Source of the DNA: Candidatus Wolbachia massiliensis
GTDB lineage: Bacteria > Pseudomonadota > Alphaproteobacteria > Rickettsiales > Anaplasmataceae
DNA length: 64,000 nt
Direction: 5' to 3'
NCBI RefSeq assembly: GCF_014771645.1
Contig: NZ_CP061738.1
Location: 759,044-823,043 of the forward strand
The notes beneath the pieces were generated by a model that did no database searches, was not told where the DNA came from, and worked only from the letters and a program-made list of their open reading frames with translations. Of the stretch, positions 39,239 through 49,505 are shown piece after piece (position 1 is the first letter of the stretch; every line of letters begins with the position of its first letter). Both the position numbers and the translations under genes were made by a program.

Positions 39239-40828
39239 TTATTTTTTATTCTCGTCATCAAGCTTAAACAAGATTATCGTAGAGATTAAGCCGATTATGA
39301 CTATCATTAACGAAAATGGGGCAGCTTCTTTATAACGCTCATCGCTTACAAGTTCATAGATTCTAGTTGATATAGTTTCAAAGTTAAATGGCCTTATGAT
39401 GAGTGTTGCCGTAAGCTCCTTAATAGTATCCATAAATACAAGCAAAAATCCTGACAGTATACTCTTTTTAATGAGAGGAATATGAACGTTCAGACATGTA
39501 GAAATAGGTCCATGGCCCATGGTATATGCGGTCCACTCAATTTCATTTGGTGTTTTTTTGAGTCCCGACTCTATTGCCCTGAAAGATATAGCAAAAAAAC
39601 GAAACAAGTATGAGTAAATTAAAGCGCTAATAGTTCCTACCAGGTTAATTTCTACAATATACTGAGTAATGAAAGAAGATATTTTGCTTAGAAATATTAT
39701 TATACTAATTGCAACAATTGCATTTGGAATTGCATAGCCTAAAGAAATAAGACGCGCTACATTATTGATTACCTTATTTTTACGTGCTGTATATCCAATC
39801 ATTATTGCAATGCTAATAGAAATTAGTGCGGTGATAAATGATAAGCTAAAGCTATTCGCTATTATACTATAAAATCTTGCATCATGTATGAAAAACCCTT
39901 TTTCTATACTCCAATATATGAGTGGAATAATTGGCAAAGCAAAACCTATTAATATTGGCAATACACACATAGTATAAGCAAAGACCAATGGCACTGTACC
40001 ACTTATATTCCGCTTGTTATGGTAATCTGAATTGGTATTGATTGAAGAATAGGATGTTCCTTTCTTTTGTAGGGTTTTTTCAATAGCTATTAGTGTTGCA
40101 ATGAAAATCAATTCTGCAACGGCTAAAACAGTAGTTGAATATTTATCATGTAACAAAAACCAGGTGCGATGTACCCCTGTTGTAAAGGTGTCAATTGCAA
40201 GAAACTGTGGTGTGCCAAAATCTGTAATTACTTCCATTAGCACCAAGGATAACCCAGCTATAATTGACGGGCGTATAGAAGGGATGATGACAGAAAATAA
40301 GCTCTGTAATGAGGAGAATCCAAGTGTTGATGCAATAGTAACTGAGTTACTAACATTCTTTAAATTCGAGCGGACCAATATGTAAACATATGGATATAAA
40401 CTAAATCCCATCACTAATATTCCACCACTGAGAGACTTTATCTCAGGAAACCAATAATCGCCCTTGCTCCAGTGAAAAATTTCTCTTAACAAACTTTGTA
40501 TTGGACCTGAAAACTCTAGTGCGTTGACATAAACAAACGATACTATATATCCAGGAATTGATATTGGAAAAAATAAGACGACCTCAAGAATTCTACTTCC
40601 AGGAAATGAAAAAAATGTAGTAAGCCAAGCTGGGATTACTCCAAATATAAAAGATATACTTCCAACTCCTATCATCAAAATCAACGTATTGAGTATATAT
40701 TCAGGGAAAAGTGTCCACCCAGAATTTGCTGATTCTGTAAATAGAATCGATATTAACGATAATATAGGACAAACAAATAATATACTTACTAAAAATAAGA
40801 ATATATTTTTAAATATTCTTAAAAACAT
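39239..40828 (-). CDS. fbpB: Iron(III) ABC transporter permease (FbpB/AfuB type)
   Basis: A 529-residue inner-membrane permease with two fused BPD-type permease halves, about 12 membrane helices. Each half ends in an EAA-like loop: TIASTLGFSSLQSLFSVIIPSIRPSI (in parts, about 180-205) and EWTAYTMGHGPISTCLNVHIPLIKKSI (in parts, about 433-458), which contact the ATPase subunit. The fused two-domain form, with ITDFGTPQFLAIDTFTTG, is characteristic of ferric-iron uptake permeases. The binding protein and ATPase genes are not adjacent. Iron as substrate is inferred from family resemblance. Confidence 0.88.
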   Translation of the reverse strand: MFLRIFKNIFLFLVSILFVCPILSLISILFTESANSGWTLFPEYILNTLILMIGVGSISFIFGVIPAWLTTFFSFPGSRILEVVLFFPISIPGYIVSFVYVNALEFSGPIQSLLREIFHWSKGDYWFPEIKSLSGGILVMGFSLYPYVYILVRSNLKNVSNSVTIASTLGFSSLQSLFSVIIPSIRPSIIAGLSLVLMEVITDFGTPQFLAIDTFTTGVHRTWFLLHDKYSTTVLAVAELIFIATLIAIEKTLQKKGTSYSSINTNSDYHNKRNISGTVPLVFAYTMCVLPILIGFALPIIPLIYWSIEKGFFIHDARFYSIIANSFSLSFITALISISIAIMIGYTARKNKVINNVARLISLGYAIPNAIVAISIIIFLSKISSFITQYIVEINLVGTISALIYSYLFRFFAISFRAIESGLKKTPNEIEWTAYTMGHGPISTCLNVHIPLIKKSILSGFLLVFMDTIKELTATLIIRPFNFETISTRIYELVSDERYKEAAPFSLMIVIIGLISTIILFKLDDENKK

Positions 40829-40949
40829 TAAATTAAATCCACACTTAATATTAAAATGTTATATGCAAAAGCTGAAGATATCCAGAGCTGATCTCTTGAA
40901 TATCTTTATGATTCTATATATTATATCTTAAGTTGATAAGTTAATAATC

Positions 40950-41777
40950 ATGAGTTTCATTATTGCAACTTTCTACCATTTTGTAGAACTCTCTAATTAT
41001 TATGACATGAAAGATGAAATAAAGGCTGCATGCGATGATGTTGAATTGAAGGGTACTATACTTCTTGCAGAAGAGGGAGTTAATGCAACTATATCTGGCA
41101 AAAGAAACGCGATTAATAAAATATTTGATTTTCTACGTTCTGATTATAGGCTAAAAGATCTTATGTGGAAAGAAAGTGCAGCAGAATATCAACCATTTAG
41201 TAAAATGAAAGTGAGGTTAAAAAAAGAAATTGTGAATCTTGGTGTCAGTAATCTTGATATTTCCCTTAGGGGTAAATACGTTGATCCAGAGCACTGGGAT
41301 GATTTTATCTCTCAACCGAACGTTTTAGTAATAGATACACGAAACGAGTATGAAGTGAAATTAGGCAAGTTTAAAAATGCAATTAATCCAAATACTCAAT
41401 GTTTTCGCGACTTCTCTCAGTGGGCAGGGTCATTTTCTGAAAGTAAAGACCTGAAAGTAGCTATGTATTGTACTGGTGGAGTTAGATGCGAAAAATCTAC
41501 AGCATACATGAAAAGTCTTGGATTTAATGATGTATATCACCTTAAAGGTGGTATACTTTCTTACCTTGAAAAAACTCATAATAAAAACAGTAATTGGCAA
41601 GGTGAGTGTTTTGTTTTTGATGATAGAATTGCTGTTAATAACTCACTTGCCCCAAGTGATAAAATAAAATGTATATTCTGCTCAAATCAAGTTTCAACAA
41701 ATGAGCTAAAATCAGTTTCACGTGGCCAGGTGGTTTGTTCTAGCTGTAAACTTCAGTGTTATAGCTATAATGAATAA
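40950..41777 (+). CDS. trhO: tRNA uridine(34) hydroxylase TrhO (rhodanese family)
   Basis: Hydroxylates uridine 34 of certain tRNAs (ho5U). The 275-residue protein has the N-terminal acylphosphatase-like domain (KGTILLAEEGVNATISG, about 34-50) and a rhodanese domain with VIDTRNEYEVKLGKFKNAINP. The catalytic loop MYCTGGVRCEKS has Cys 174. The C-terminus contains a CIFC...CSSC cluster that may bind zinc. Length and motifs match YceA/TrhO. It stands alone with repeats downstream. Confidence 0.93.
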   Translation: MSFIIATFYHFVELSNYYDMKDEIKAACDDVELKGTILLAEEGVNATISGKRNAINKIFDFLRSDYRLKDLMWKESAAEYQPFSKMKVRLKKEIVNLGVSNLDISLRGKYVDPEHWDDFISQPNVLVIDTRNEYEVKLGKFKNAINPNTQCFRDFSQWAGSFSESKDLKVAMYCTGGVRCEKSTAYMKSLGFNDVYHLKGGILSYLEKTHNKNSNWQGECFVFDDRIAVNNSLAPSDKIKCIFCSNQVSTNELKSVSRGQVVCSSCKLQCYSYNE

Positions 41778-42007
41778 GATTTCCCTGCACCGCAGCCGAT
41801 GCAGACACGGTTCATTCGCGATACCCCATCCGCTAACGCGTAGGAATGATAGCGGCACCCGTCATACCGCGATTCATTCGCGGTCAAACAGGAGGGCAGT
41901 TCCAAGATCACAACTATTGCAATTTGTAGGTAATTTGAGTGGTAGATGGTGTCATGCCAGTGTCAAGCACTGGAATTTCTCTTGCATAAGGCTTACTTCG
42001 TCATCCC
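41778..42007. repeat. Intergenic repeat block with palindromes
   Basis: No gene. 41843-42007 matches the reverse complement of the 16307-16530 block. At 41950-41976 gtcatgccagtgtcaagcac then tggaatt is a short palindromic element like those inside genes. cgcgattcattcgcgg (about 41868-41883) and the cccgcagtggga string (42004-42015) are further small palindromes. Confidence 0.7.
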
Positions 42008-42520
42008 GCAGTGGGATCTCAGTCACAAATATTTAAGAAATTTACCAAGTGATGAAAAAGGCAAAAGGAGCTCCGTGGTGGTTGGCTATTTAATATGTAC
42101 CAAAATACCGGCGTTCTTTTTTTTCTAAAACGCTTGTTTAAGAGCGATTTAGCCACCTTTAATTCGCAGCTAACCTACACTGCAAGTGTTTTAAAAAATT
42201 TACTATACAGGAAAAAAGGCAAAAAATACCCGGGGCAGCTAGTATTCAAATTCTCCCTTGTCAATTTGACGTTTTTTGCTGTCTTAAACAGCCCGTTTCA
42301 GCTCATATAGGTAAAAACCTAGAAATTTTATAAAGACATGCGATGCACGTAGTGCGAAAAATTAAACATGAGACGCCAAATACCCTAAGTTTTTTGTCAT
42401 TAACCTGTACAGATTGCGAAGATAAATAAATAGCTTCACTGATACAATAAGGAGAACGGAGAGGTTTGTCAAGTAACTTTTTGTTTTTGATGATGGCTGG
42501 GGTTGCTTTCGAATTGCAAC
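42008..42520 (+). repeat. Compound dispersed intergenic repeat
   Basis: Two units: the first starts near 42028 with aagaaatttaccaagtgat and aaaaaggcaaaaggagc, the second near 42190 with aaatttactatacagg and aaaaaaggcaaaaaata. Then come gacgttttttgctgtc, cagcccgtttcagctcatat, aaagacatgcgatgcacgta and gaagataaataaatagcttc, with the gaggtttgtcaagtaac end and ggctggggttgcttt. The same order is found inverted at 14688-15138 and direct at 63395-63856. Two short ORFs here look non-coding. Confidence 0.82.
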
Positions 42521-42572
42521 GTAACTTCGCAAATTATATGCAACAACCCATGTTAATTTTAATTAATATGGG

Positions 42573-42600
42573 CTTGAAAGATCGTAACTCAATACTTAAA
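42573..42600 (+). promoter_or_regulatory. Possible heat-shock -35 element upstream of htpG
   Basis: cttgaaa at 42573-42579 equals the core -35 sequence of sigma-32 promoters, 42 bases before the htpG start. A matching -10 (ccccat-like) at the proper spacing is weak, so this is suggestive only. The position upstream of a chaperone gene supports it. Confidence 0.3.
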
Positions 42601-42620
42601 TCTATTGTAGTAGGCAAATA

Positions 42621-44537
42621 ATGGAGCTCAAAATGCATAATGTACAAGAAACTGAAAATTTAAAATTCGACGCTGAAGTAGGGAAAGTACTGAATATAGT
42701 GATTCACTCACTCTACACTAACAAAGATATCTTTTTGCGCGAATTAATATCAAATGCGTCGGATGCGTGCGATAAACTACGCTACGAATCACAACTCAAC
42801 CCTAATTTGTTAGATTCAAGCGATGAATTAAAAATTACTATTAGCTCCAATAAAGACAAAAATGAACTGTATATAACTGACAATGGGATCGGAATGAACA
42901 GGCAGGATTTAATAGATAACCTCGGTACAATTGCAAGCTCTGGCACACAAAAATTCTTGGACGCAATTAAAAATAGCAAAGATTCAAGCCAAGCTGTGGA
43001 GCTGATAGGTAAGTTTGGCGTAGGTTTTTACTCAAGCTTCATGGTTGCTTCAGAAGTGATAGTGGAATCGAGGAAAGCTGCAGAAGAGGAATCTTGGGTC
43101 TGGAAATCCAAAGGAGATGGAGAATATTCGATCAGCAAATTGGATGATCAAATCCCTCGCGGAACAAAAATTACCCTGATTATGTGTCCTGAGGAAAACG
43201 AGTTTTTAGATAAATTTCGCATTGAAAATATCGTTACTACTTATTCGGATCACATAAACTTTCCTGTTGAATTTGTAGATGAAGAAGGAAAAAGTGAAAA
43301 ACTAAACAGTAAAGCTGCAATTTGGACTAAACCGAAAAATGATGTTACTCAAGAGGAGCATAATGATTTCTTCCGCGGTGTTGCACATGTCGGTGGTGAG
43401 CCTTGGATGATATTGCACAACAAAAATGAAGGGGCAATAGAGTATACGAACTTGCTTTATGTTCCTTCCATTAAACCTTTTGATTTATTCCATCCAGATA
43501 GACGCTGCTCTGTCAAGTTATATGTAAACAAGGTTTTCATCACTGAAGATAATGTACAAGTTATACCACAATACTTACGTTTCCTAAAAGGTGTTGTTGA
43601 CTCACCTGATCTGCCTCTCAATATCAGCAGAGAAACACTGCAGAATAATCGCGTTGTTGAGCAAATCAGGAAATCCCTAACTAAGCGTGTGATATTAGAA
43701 CTTGGTAAAAAGGCAAAAGAAGATCTAGAAGAATACACAAAATTTTGGACCAATTTTGGTGCAGTATTGAAAGAGGGTCTTTGCGAAGCTATGCCAACTG
43801 ATGAAAGAGAGGCACTACTCTCAATCTGCAGATTCCATAGCACTGGCGATGATAAATTAGTCAGTATTGATGACTATATAAGCAGAATGAAGCCTGAACA
43901 GGAGCATATCTATTATCTAACAGGAAATAGCTTGGATTCAGTTAAGAACAGTCCGCAACTTGAAGGATTCGTCAGCAAAGGGCTAGAAGTGCTTTTGTTT
44001 GTTGATCCAGTTGACGATTTCTGGACTAGTATAATTCATGAATATAAGGATCAGAAAATCAAGTCTGTGACTCGTGCAGATGTTGACCTGGAAAAATTCT
44101 CTTCAGAAGAAGATAAGAAAGATGAAGAGAATAAATCAGATGATGAAAAGACCGAAGAAAATACGGATTCTATAATACAGTATTTCACTAAAATTCTCGG
44201 TGATTCAGTGAAAAGCGTAAAAATTTCCAAAAAATTGACTGACAGTCCCGTGTGTCTAGCAGTTGATGAAGGTGCTATGGATCTTAGAATGGAGCGTTTT
44301 TTGCGTGAACAAAAGCAGCTAAATTACCGCACACCAAAGGTGCTTGAAATCAACACTAAGCATCCTGTAATAAAAAGTATAATGAAATCTCACGCTGAGA
44401 ATGGCGAAACCCCAACGTTGGAGGATATGATCCACCTATTATTCTATCAAGCTTGTATAGTGGAAGGCGAAGAGATGGATGATGCAAGTCTATTTGCTAA
44501 AAAATTAAACAACTTACTTGGCAAAGTTGTCATTTAG
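42621..44537 (+). CDS. htpG: Chaperone HtpG (Hsp90)
   Basis: ATP-dependent cytosolic chaperone. The 638-residue protein has the GHKL ATPase domain with [20 protein letters not shown] (about 39-58), [26 protein letters not shown] (in parts, about 90-115) and [14 protein letters not shown] (about 131-144). The middle domain has [16 protein letters not shown]. The C-terminal dimerisation domain has [16 protein letters not shown]. The preferred start may be the Met four codons downstream ([16 protein letters not shown]). The acidic linker near residue 500 ([18 protein letters not shown]) is longer than in E. coli. Confidence 0.95.
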   Translation: MELKMHNVQETENLKFDAEVGKVLNIVIHSLYTNKDIFLRELISNASDACDKLRYESQLNPNLLDSSDELKITISSNKDKNELYITDNGIGMNRQDLIDNLGTIASSGTQKFLDAIKNSKDSSQAVELIGKFGVGFYSSFMVASEVIVESRKAAEEESWVWKSKGDGEYSISKLDDQIPRGTKITLIMCPEENEFLDKFRIENIVTTYSDHINFPVEFVDEEGKSEKLNSKAAIWTKPKNDVTQEEHNDFFRGVAHVGGEPWMILHNKNEGAIEYTNLLYVPSIKPFDLFHPDRRCSVKLYVNKVFITEDNVQVIPQYLRFLKGVVDSPDLPLNISRETLQNNRVVEQIRKSLTKRVILELGKKAKEDLEEYTKFWTNFGAVLKEGLCEAMPTDEREALLSICRFHSTGDDKLVSIDDYISRMKPEQEHIYYLTGNSLDSVKNSPQLEGFVSKGLEVLLFVDPVDDFWTSIIHEYKDQKIKSVTRADVDLEKFSSEEDKKDEENKSDDEKTEENTDSIIQYFTKILGDSVKSVKISKKLTDSPVCLAVDEGAMDLRMERFLREQKQLNYRTPKVLEINTKHPVIKSIMKSHAENGETPTLEDMIHLLFYQACIVEGEEMDDASLFAKKLNNLLGKVVI

Positions 44538-44572
44538 TGTTATACTTGATTAGTTATTAATAGGAACAAGAC

Positions 44573-47500
44573 ATGACTAATCAAACTGATTCTCTAGATT
44601 TAGGTACTACAAGCTTGTCAAGCAACAACTCAAGCTGGGTTGATTTGGATACAGAAAAGAATCAGGAAACCTCTAGCACAGCAACTACGTTAGAATTTCA
44701 GCTAACACAATCTTTGCTCAGTCAAGTAAAGGCAGGTGAGGATAATAAAGATGCAAATTCTGGCAAGCAAGCCTATAAAGACCTACCTAGGATGAGTTTT
44801 GTAATCAATGGTCAAACTATAGATAACAATTTCGTTAACCAATTGTGTACTGAGTACGATCAAAATGATAAACGCCAGGCTGCAAAACATGTTTTTATAA
44901 AAATGTTCGAGCATGCTAAAGCAGAAGTTCCAAATCATCATATATTGGAAGAGTTAATTACTGATTGCAATCAAGCCGGGTATGAGTTTGCAATGTACGG
45001 GCATATTCAGCCTATATTTAATCGATATGATCTAACACCAACAATTCCTAAAAAAACAATAAGTCTTTGTTGTAATAGTGCAAATTCTGTAAGTGTTGAG
45101 TATAGTGATGTTATAGTTGTAAAAAATCCAGATCAACTAGAACAATATGAATCTGGTAGTAAGCTAGAATTCGCACTTAAATTTCAAAATGGTAAAGTGG
45201 AGTATGAAAACGGTAAAGCAACACTTACCATTCCTGAGCAGCTGAAGGCTTACAAAGCTGATGGCAGAAGTTTGTTAGGTGACATAAATAAGCATTTTGA
45301 AGATTCATTTAATAGTAGTAAAACAACAAACAAGGCAGTTACTGATCCAGGCATTTTGGATAATATTGCGAATGCATTTGTAGGTGCTGCAGAAATTGTT
45401 ACAGGTACAATAACGGAGTTATTGTGGCCTCAAGATCAAATTAATGTAGAGCCAGGACAAAATGAGGAGGAATTTACTATCATCTGGGAAAATTTAACCT
45501 TTGATGAATTAGTAGGTGCTATAAATAAAGCAAAAAATCATGGTGATTATAAGGATTTAGACGAAGTTGTAAATAATATAAGAGAAGGTAAGGAAAGTGA
45601 CAGATTTATCACTGATTTGAATCATGATAATTTTGGAAAGTTTTGTTCACAACAACTTAATTTGACTGATCACATGTACAATGTGCTGTTAAACAATAGG
45701 TATGATGGGAATTATAGTTATTCAGTAAGAGAGCTTGCACTGCTCGCCATTGCGGCTAATGATACGCTTGTAGAAGAGTATGCAAAGACGCATAAAGATA
45801 TATTATTCACGCAAGATGAAGATTTGGACAGGCTACTCATTGGTGTTGGTGGGCAACACTATATTAAATTTTTGTTAGAACATTTAGAAAAAAAACTAGA
45901 TCCTATTCTACCTTGGCATGGTATATGTGAAAAACTTGAAAGAGCGTTATCTATTAATAACCAAGAATGCATAGAAGCAGTACTAGATAAGTTTAGCAAT
46001 ATTGAGTTCACAAGCCGTGTTCCTGATTACTCATCAAAACTTCTTCACTATGCTATACAACAAGATTTTAAAGATGTAGCAAAGATTATTATTGATCATA
46101 AAGTTGTTGATATTAATAGTATAGACAATTTAGGGAATGCACCTTTGCACTATGCTGTAGCACGCAATAATTTGAAACTAATAGACTTGCTTATTAAAAA
46201 TGGTGCTGAGGTTGATATTAAAGATGAGAGATATGGCAGGACAGCTTTAAATTGGGCTGCCTACCATAGTAAGTTTGAAATAGTAAAACTGCTTGTGAAA
46301 GCAGGTGCTGATTGGAACACTAAGGATAAAGATGGCAAAACAGCTTTAGATTTGATAGGAACAAGGCCAAAATTAAGTCAGGAAAGAGATACACTACCTA
46401 CTAGTGAATCAGAAACCACAAAATTCCTTAAAGATCTAGATGGTACAACGCCTTTGCATTATGCTGTTGAAAAGAATAATTTCGATACGGCTGAGAAATT
46501 TCTTGCAAAAGGTGTTAATGTTGATGTGAAAAACAGCGATAATTGGACACCTTTAAGTAGAGCTATTGTAAGTAATAACTTGAGGTTTGTGAAACTTTTG
46601 CTTGATCATGGTGCTGATACTAACATCGAAATCCAAGATGGTCACAATACTCACTTATCTTGGGCTATCAATAGGAATGGAACATGCAAGAGTGATCAGA
46701 CACGGGAAATAATTGAGTTACTTCTTGATAAGAATGCCAATATTGGTGAGCGCGAGCTTAAAGAAGCTATTACAGCAGCTAATTTTGAAATAGTAAAACT
46801 TCTTGTGAATAAAGGTGCTGTTATAACTCAAGAAATCGTACAATACGCAGATAAGACTTGTAAGGACTGTAAAGAAGGCAGATCTCATATAAGTAAGTAT
46901 CCAGATGGATTAGAAGGTGAAAAGCAAACTCGTGCAAAAATACTAGGTTTTCTTGAGGGTAAATTTAAAAAAGATCCAGAACCCAAAAGTACTGACAGTC
47001 AACAGTCACAAAAAAATGTGGACAATGGAAAAAATATTATGAATAATAGAGAGCTTTCAACAAAGCAGCCTATTAGCGTTAATTATAAGGGAGGTGGAAT
47101 GTACGATAGCGGTCAAAATACAAAAAGCCTAGAAGACAAATTGTCTGATGCCATCCAGCATATTGATTTAAATCAAGTAAAGTACTTGATACAAAAGAAA
47201 GACATAATTGTAAACAAATCTATTGTGAGTAAAGCCAATCAAAGGCTTGTAGATTTTGAGCAAGGCAGTGTTGCTGGAAAGGGTAAGAAAAATTCTAGGA
47301 AAAAACAAATAAAGAATCTCAAAGAGATTATAAAACTTCTTGAAGAAAAGGTCCCTAACATTAACGCTAACACTGTTGCATCATCAATAGGTGGTAAAGA
47401 TGTTGGTGCACAAGCTCCTGTTCAACCGGTAGGTCTTGAAGGAAGTGAAGGTGCACAAGCGGGTTCACCACCGCCTTCGCCAAATAGTTCTGCAAGCGGT

Positions 47501-48235
47501 GGTAGTGGCAGTTCTTTCAGTGTGGTCAGTCCGTCAGGTAGTAGTAATGATAATGGGTATGTTAAAGTTTTTCCTGAGGATGTAGCTGAGGAGGACCCTA
47601 CTTCAAAAGGTAGTAGTCCGCAAGGCACACAGCCGGAAATTCCAGTACCACCTGGCGTTTCTCCAAATGTTGGTGATATACCTGCAGCTGAAGAGCCTAT
47701 AGTAACTACAGCAAATATTGGAGATGGAGGTGATCAACAAAATTCATTGCAACCTTTATCACCGTTTATCCCTTCATTCCCACCTTCACTAATGCCTGTG
47801 AGTGATGATAAGCGTACAGGAACTTTTTCAATTGCTAGTGAAGACCCTTCTGTTGATGATTGTTTTTCAATTGCTAGTGAAGACTCTTCAATTTTGGATG
47901 TGACCGATGAGGAAGAACCTTTATCTGACAAACGAGAGGATGATGCTCAAGACGCCAGCAAGCAACCTAGCACTCCAGGTAAAAACGATTCTGCTCCACA
48001 AAACACAAAAGGTAGCAATCTGTATATTATAGCTGCTTCTGTGTTGGCAATAGCTGGGGTTGCTTTAGGAATAGCTATTGCAGTTCACTTGGAAATGTTG
48101 GCAGTAGGGATAGCAGTTGGTGCTTGTTGTTTGATTGCAGCCGCAGCTATATACTATTGTGCACCTCAAAGTTCAGTTGAGGGCAGTAAGGTCGAAGGTG
48201 TTGTACCTGGTGGGAAAGAACGTTCTGCGTCATGA
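44573..48235 (+). CDS. Large ankyrin-repeat protein with C-terminal membrane segments
   Basis: 1220 residues. The first 450 residues have no recognised domain. Ankyrin repeats run from about 489 to 760, for example GNAPLHYAVARNNLKLIDLL (521), GRTALNWAAYHSKFEIVKLL (554), GTTPLHYAVEKNNFDTAEKF (623) and NWTPLSRAIVSNNLRFVKLL (656). After a Lys-rich part comes a Pro/Ser/Gly-rich linker (about 960-1100) with a small duplication, FSIASEDPSVDDC / FSIASEDSSILDV. Two hydrophobic helices near 1150-1195 could anchor it in a membrane. There is no N-terminal signal. Such proteins in Wolbachia are candidate host-interaction factors, possibly secreted by the type IV system; that role is inferred only. Confidence 0.88.
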   Translation: MTNQTDSLDLGTTSLSSNNSSWVDLDTEKNQETSSTATTLEFQLTQSLLSQVKAGEDNKDANSGKQAYKDLPRMSFVINGQTIDNNFVNQLCTEYDQNDKRQAAKHVFIKMFEHAKAEVPNHHILEELITDCNQAGYEFAMYGHIQPIFNRYDLTPTIPKKTISLCCNSANSVSVEYSDVIVVKNPDQLEQYESGSKLEFALKFQNGKVEYENGKATLTIPEQLKAYKADGRSLLGDINKHFEDSFNSSKTTNKAVTDPGILDNIANAFVGAAEIVTGTITELLWPQDQINVEPGQNEEEFTIIWENLTFDELVGAINKAKNHGDYKDLDEVVNNIREGKESDRFITDLNHDNFGKFCSQQLNLTDHMYNVLLNNRYDGNYSYSVRELALLAIAANDTLVEEYAKTHKDILFTQDEDLDRLLIGVGGQHYIKFLLEHLEKKLDPILPWHGICEKLERALSINNQECIEAVLDKFSNIEFTSRVPDYSSKLLHYAIQQDFKDVAKIIIDHKVVDINSIDNLGNAPLHYAVARNNLKLIDLLIKNGAEVDIKDERYGRTALNWAAYHSKFEIVKLLVKAGADWNTKDKDGKTALDLIGTRPKLSQERDTLPTSESETTKFLKDLDGTTPLHYAVEKNNFDTAEKFLAKGVNVDVKNSDNWTPLSRAIVSNNLRFVKLLLDHGADTNIEIQDGHNTHLSWAINRNGTCKSDQTREIIELLLDKNANIGERELKEAITAANFEIVKLLVNKGAVITQEIVQYADKTCKDCKEGRSHISKYPDGLEGEKQTRAKILGFLEGKFKKDPEPKSTDSQQSQKNVDNGKNIMNNRELSTKQPISVNYKGGGMYDSGQNTKSLEDKLSDAIQHIDLNQVKYLIQKKDIIVNKSIVSKANQRLVDFEQGSVAGKGKKNSRKKQIKNLKEIIKLLEEKVPNINANTVASSIGGKDVGAQAPVQPVGLEGSEGAQAGSPPPSPNSSASGGSGSSFSVVSPSGSSNDNGYVKVFPEDVAEEDPTSKGSSPQGTQPEIPVPPGVSPNVGDIPAAEEPIVTTANIGDGGDQQNSLQPLSPFIPSFPPSLMPVSDDKRTGTFSIASEDPSVDDCFSIASEDSSILDVTDEEEPLSDKREDDAQDASKQPSTPGKNDSAPQNTKGSNLYIIAASVLAIAGVALGIAIAVHLEMLAVGIAVGACCLIAAAAIYYCAPQSSVEGSKVEGVVPGGKERSAS

Positions 48236-48302
48236 ATAAATATAGTAGTCTATCATTGAATAATTTATTATAATTATATTAGTTATTAATAGATAAAAAA
48301 AT

Positions 48303-49505
48303 TTGGTAGACTACGAAGAAATATTCTTAAAAAAAATCAAAGATATAAAGGAAGAAGGGCGTTATCGCGAATTTACGCACTTTGCGTCGTTACCAGGTAG
48401 GCTTCCTTACATTATGGACTATGAAAGAAGTAGAGAAGTCATAGTTTGGTGCAGTAATAACTATTTGGGAATGTCACAAAACGAGAGTGTTATTGCTGCT
48501 ATTCAAAATTCATCAGTTGGTGCAGGGGGAACAAGAAATATATCTGGTACAACAAAAGAAGTTGTTGAATTAGAAAAATCTTTAGCTGATTTACACAAAA
48601 AGGAAGCGGCTTTAACTTTCGCTTGTGGTTACCTTGCCAACCAGACAACACTTAGCACTTTATTGTCCGTTATTCCCAACGTAGTAATTTTTTCAGATGA
48701 GAAAAACCACTCTTCTATGATAGAAGGCATAAAGTCAGGAAAAAGACCTAAACATATATTTAGACATAATGACATTGGTCATTTAGAACAATTGTTAGAG
48801 TCTGTAGAAACAAGAACGCCAAAGATAATAGCACTTGAATCCGTATATTCAATGGATGGTGATGTAGCTCCACTCGAAGCAATATGTAATCTTGCAGATC
48901 AATATAATGCAATTACCTATTTGGATGAGGTACACGCAGTTGGCATGTATGGCCCGCGTGGTGGTGGAATTGCAGAAAGAGAAAGTCTGATGGATAGGGT
49001 GACCGTTATTCAAGGCACATTATCAAAAGCCTTCGGAGTAATGGGTGGATATATAGCGTCTTCAAAGAGCTTAGTAGATGTAATAAGAAGTTCTGCCCCA
49101 GGATTTATTTTTACCACTGCTATGTCCCCTGTTTTAGCAGCAGCAGCAAAGGCAAGTGTTGAGTACTTAAAATCGAGCAGCATTGAAAGAGAGAAGCAAA
49201 AACAAGTTGTTGAGAAAGTAAAAAACTCACTGAGAAACGCGGAAATTAATTTCATTCCAACGGAAACTCATATAATTCCAATAATAATTGGCGATCCAGA
49301 GTTATCCAAAAGGGCATCAAAGTTATTATTTGATGAGCATGGAATATATGTTCAACATATAAATTACCCGACAGTTCCAAGGGGAACTGAGCGTTTACGC
49401 ATTACCCCTACACCTTATCATACCGATGAAATGATAGAACATTTAACGGAGTCTCTTGTAACAGTTTTTGAAAAGTTGTCTATTCCTACAGCTTGCTTAT
49501 GTTAG
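48303..49505 (+). CDS. hemA: 5-aminolevulinate synthase
   Basis: PLP enzyme joining glycine and succinyl-CoA, the first step of heme synthesis in alphaproteobacteria. The 400-residue protein shows [16 protein letters not shown] (about 49-64), [19 protein letters not shown] (about 74-92), [20 protein letters not shown] (about 207-226) and the PLP lysine in [12 protein letters not shown] (about residue 242). The start is TTG at 48303 with no other Met until residue 38. The N-terminal segment before WCSNNYLG matches the family, so TTG is preferred. Its last 9 bases overlap the convergent phosphatase-like gene. Confidence 0.94.
   Translation: MVDYEEIFLKKIKDIKEEGRYREFTHFASLPGRLPYIMDYERSREVIVWCSNNYLGMSQNESVIAAIQNSSVGAGGTRNISGTTKEVVELEKSLADLHKKEAALTFACGYLANQTTLSTLLSVIPNVVIFSDEKNHSSMIEGIKSGKRPKHIFRHNDIGHLEQLLESVETRTPKIIALESVYSMDGDVAPLEAICNLADQYNAITYLDEVHAVGMYGPRGGGIAERESLMDRVTVIQGTLSKAFGVMGGYIASSKSLVDVIRSSAPGFIFTTAMSPVLAAAAKASVEYLKSSSIEREKQKQVVEKVKNSLRNAEINFIPTETHIIPIIIGDPELSKRASKLLFDEHGIYVQHINYPTVPRGTERLRITPTPYHTDEMIEHLTESLVTVFEKLSIPTACLC

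Noticed and set aside
41722-42310. Three short plus-strand ORFs after trhO
   Set aside because: They span palindromes and repeat units, with translations that follow the repeats rather than any protein family.
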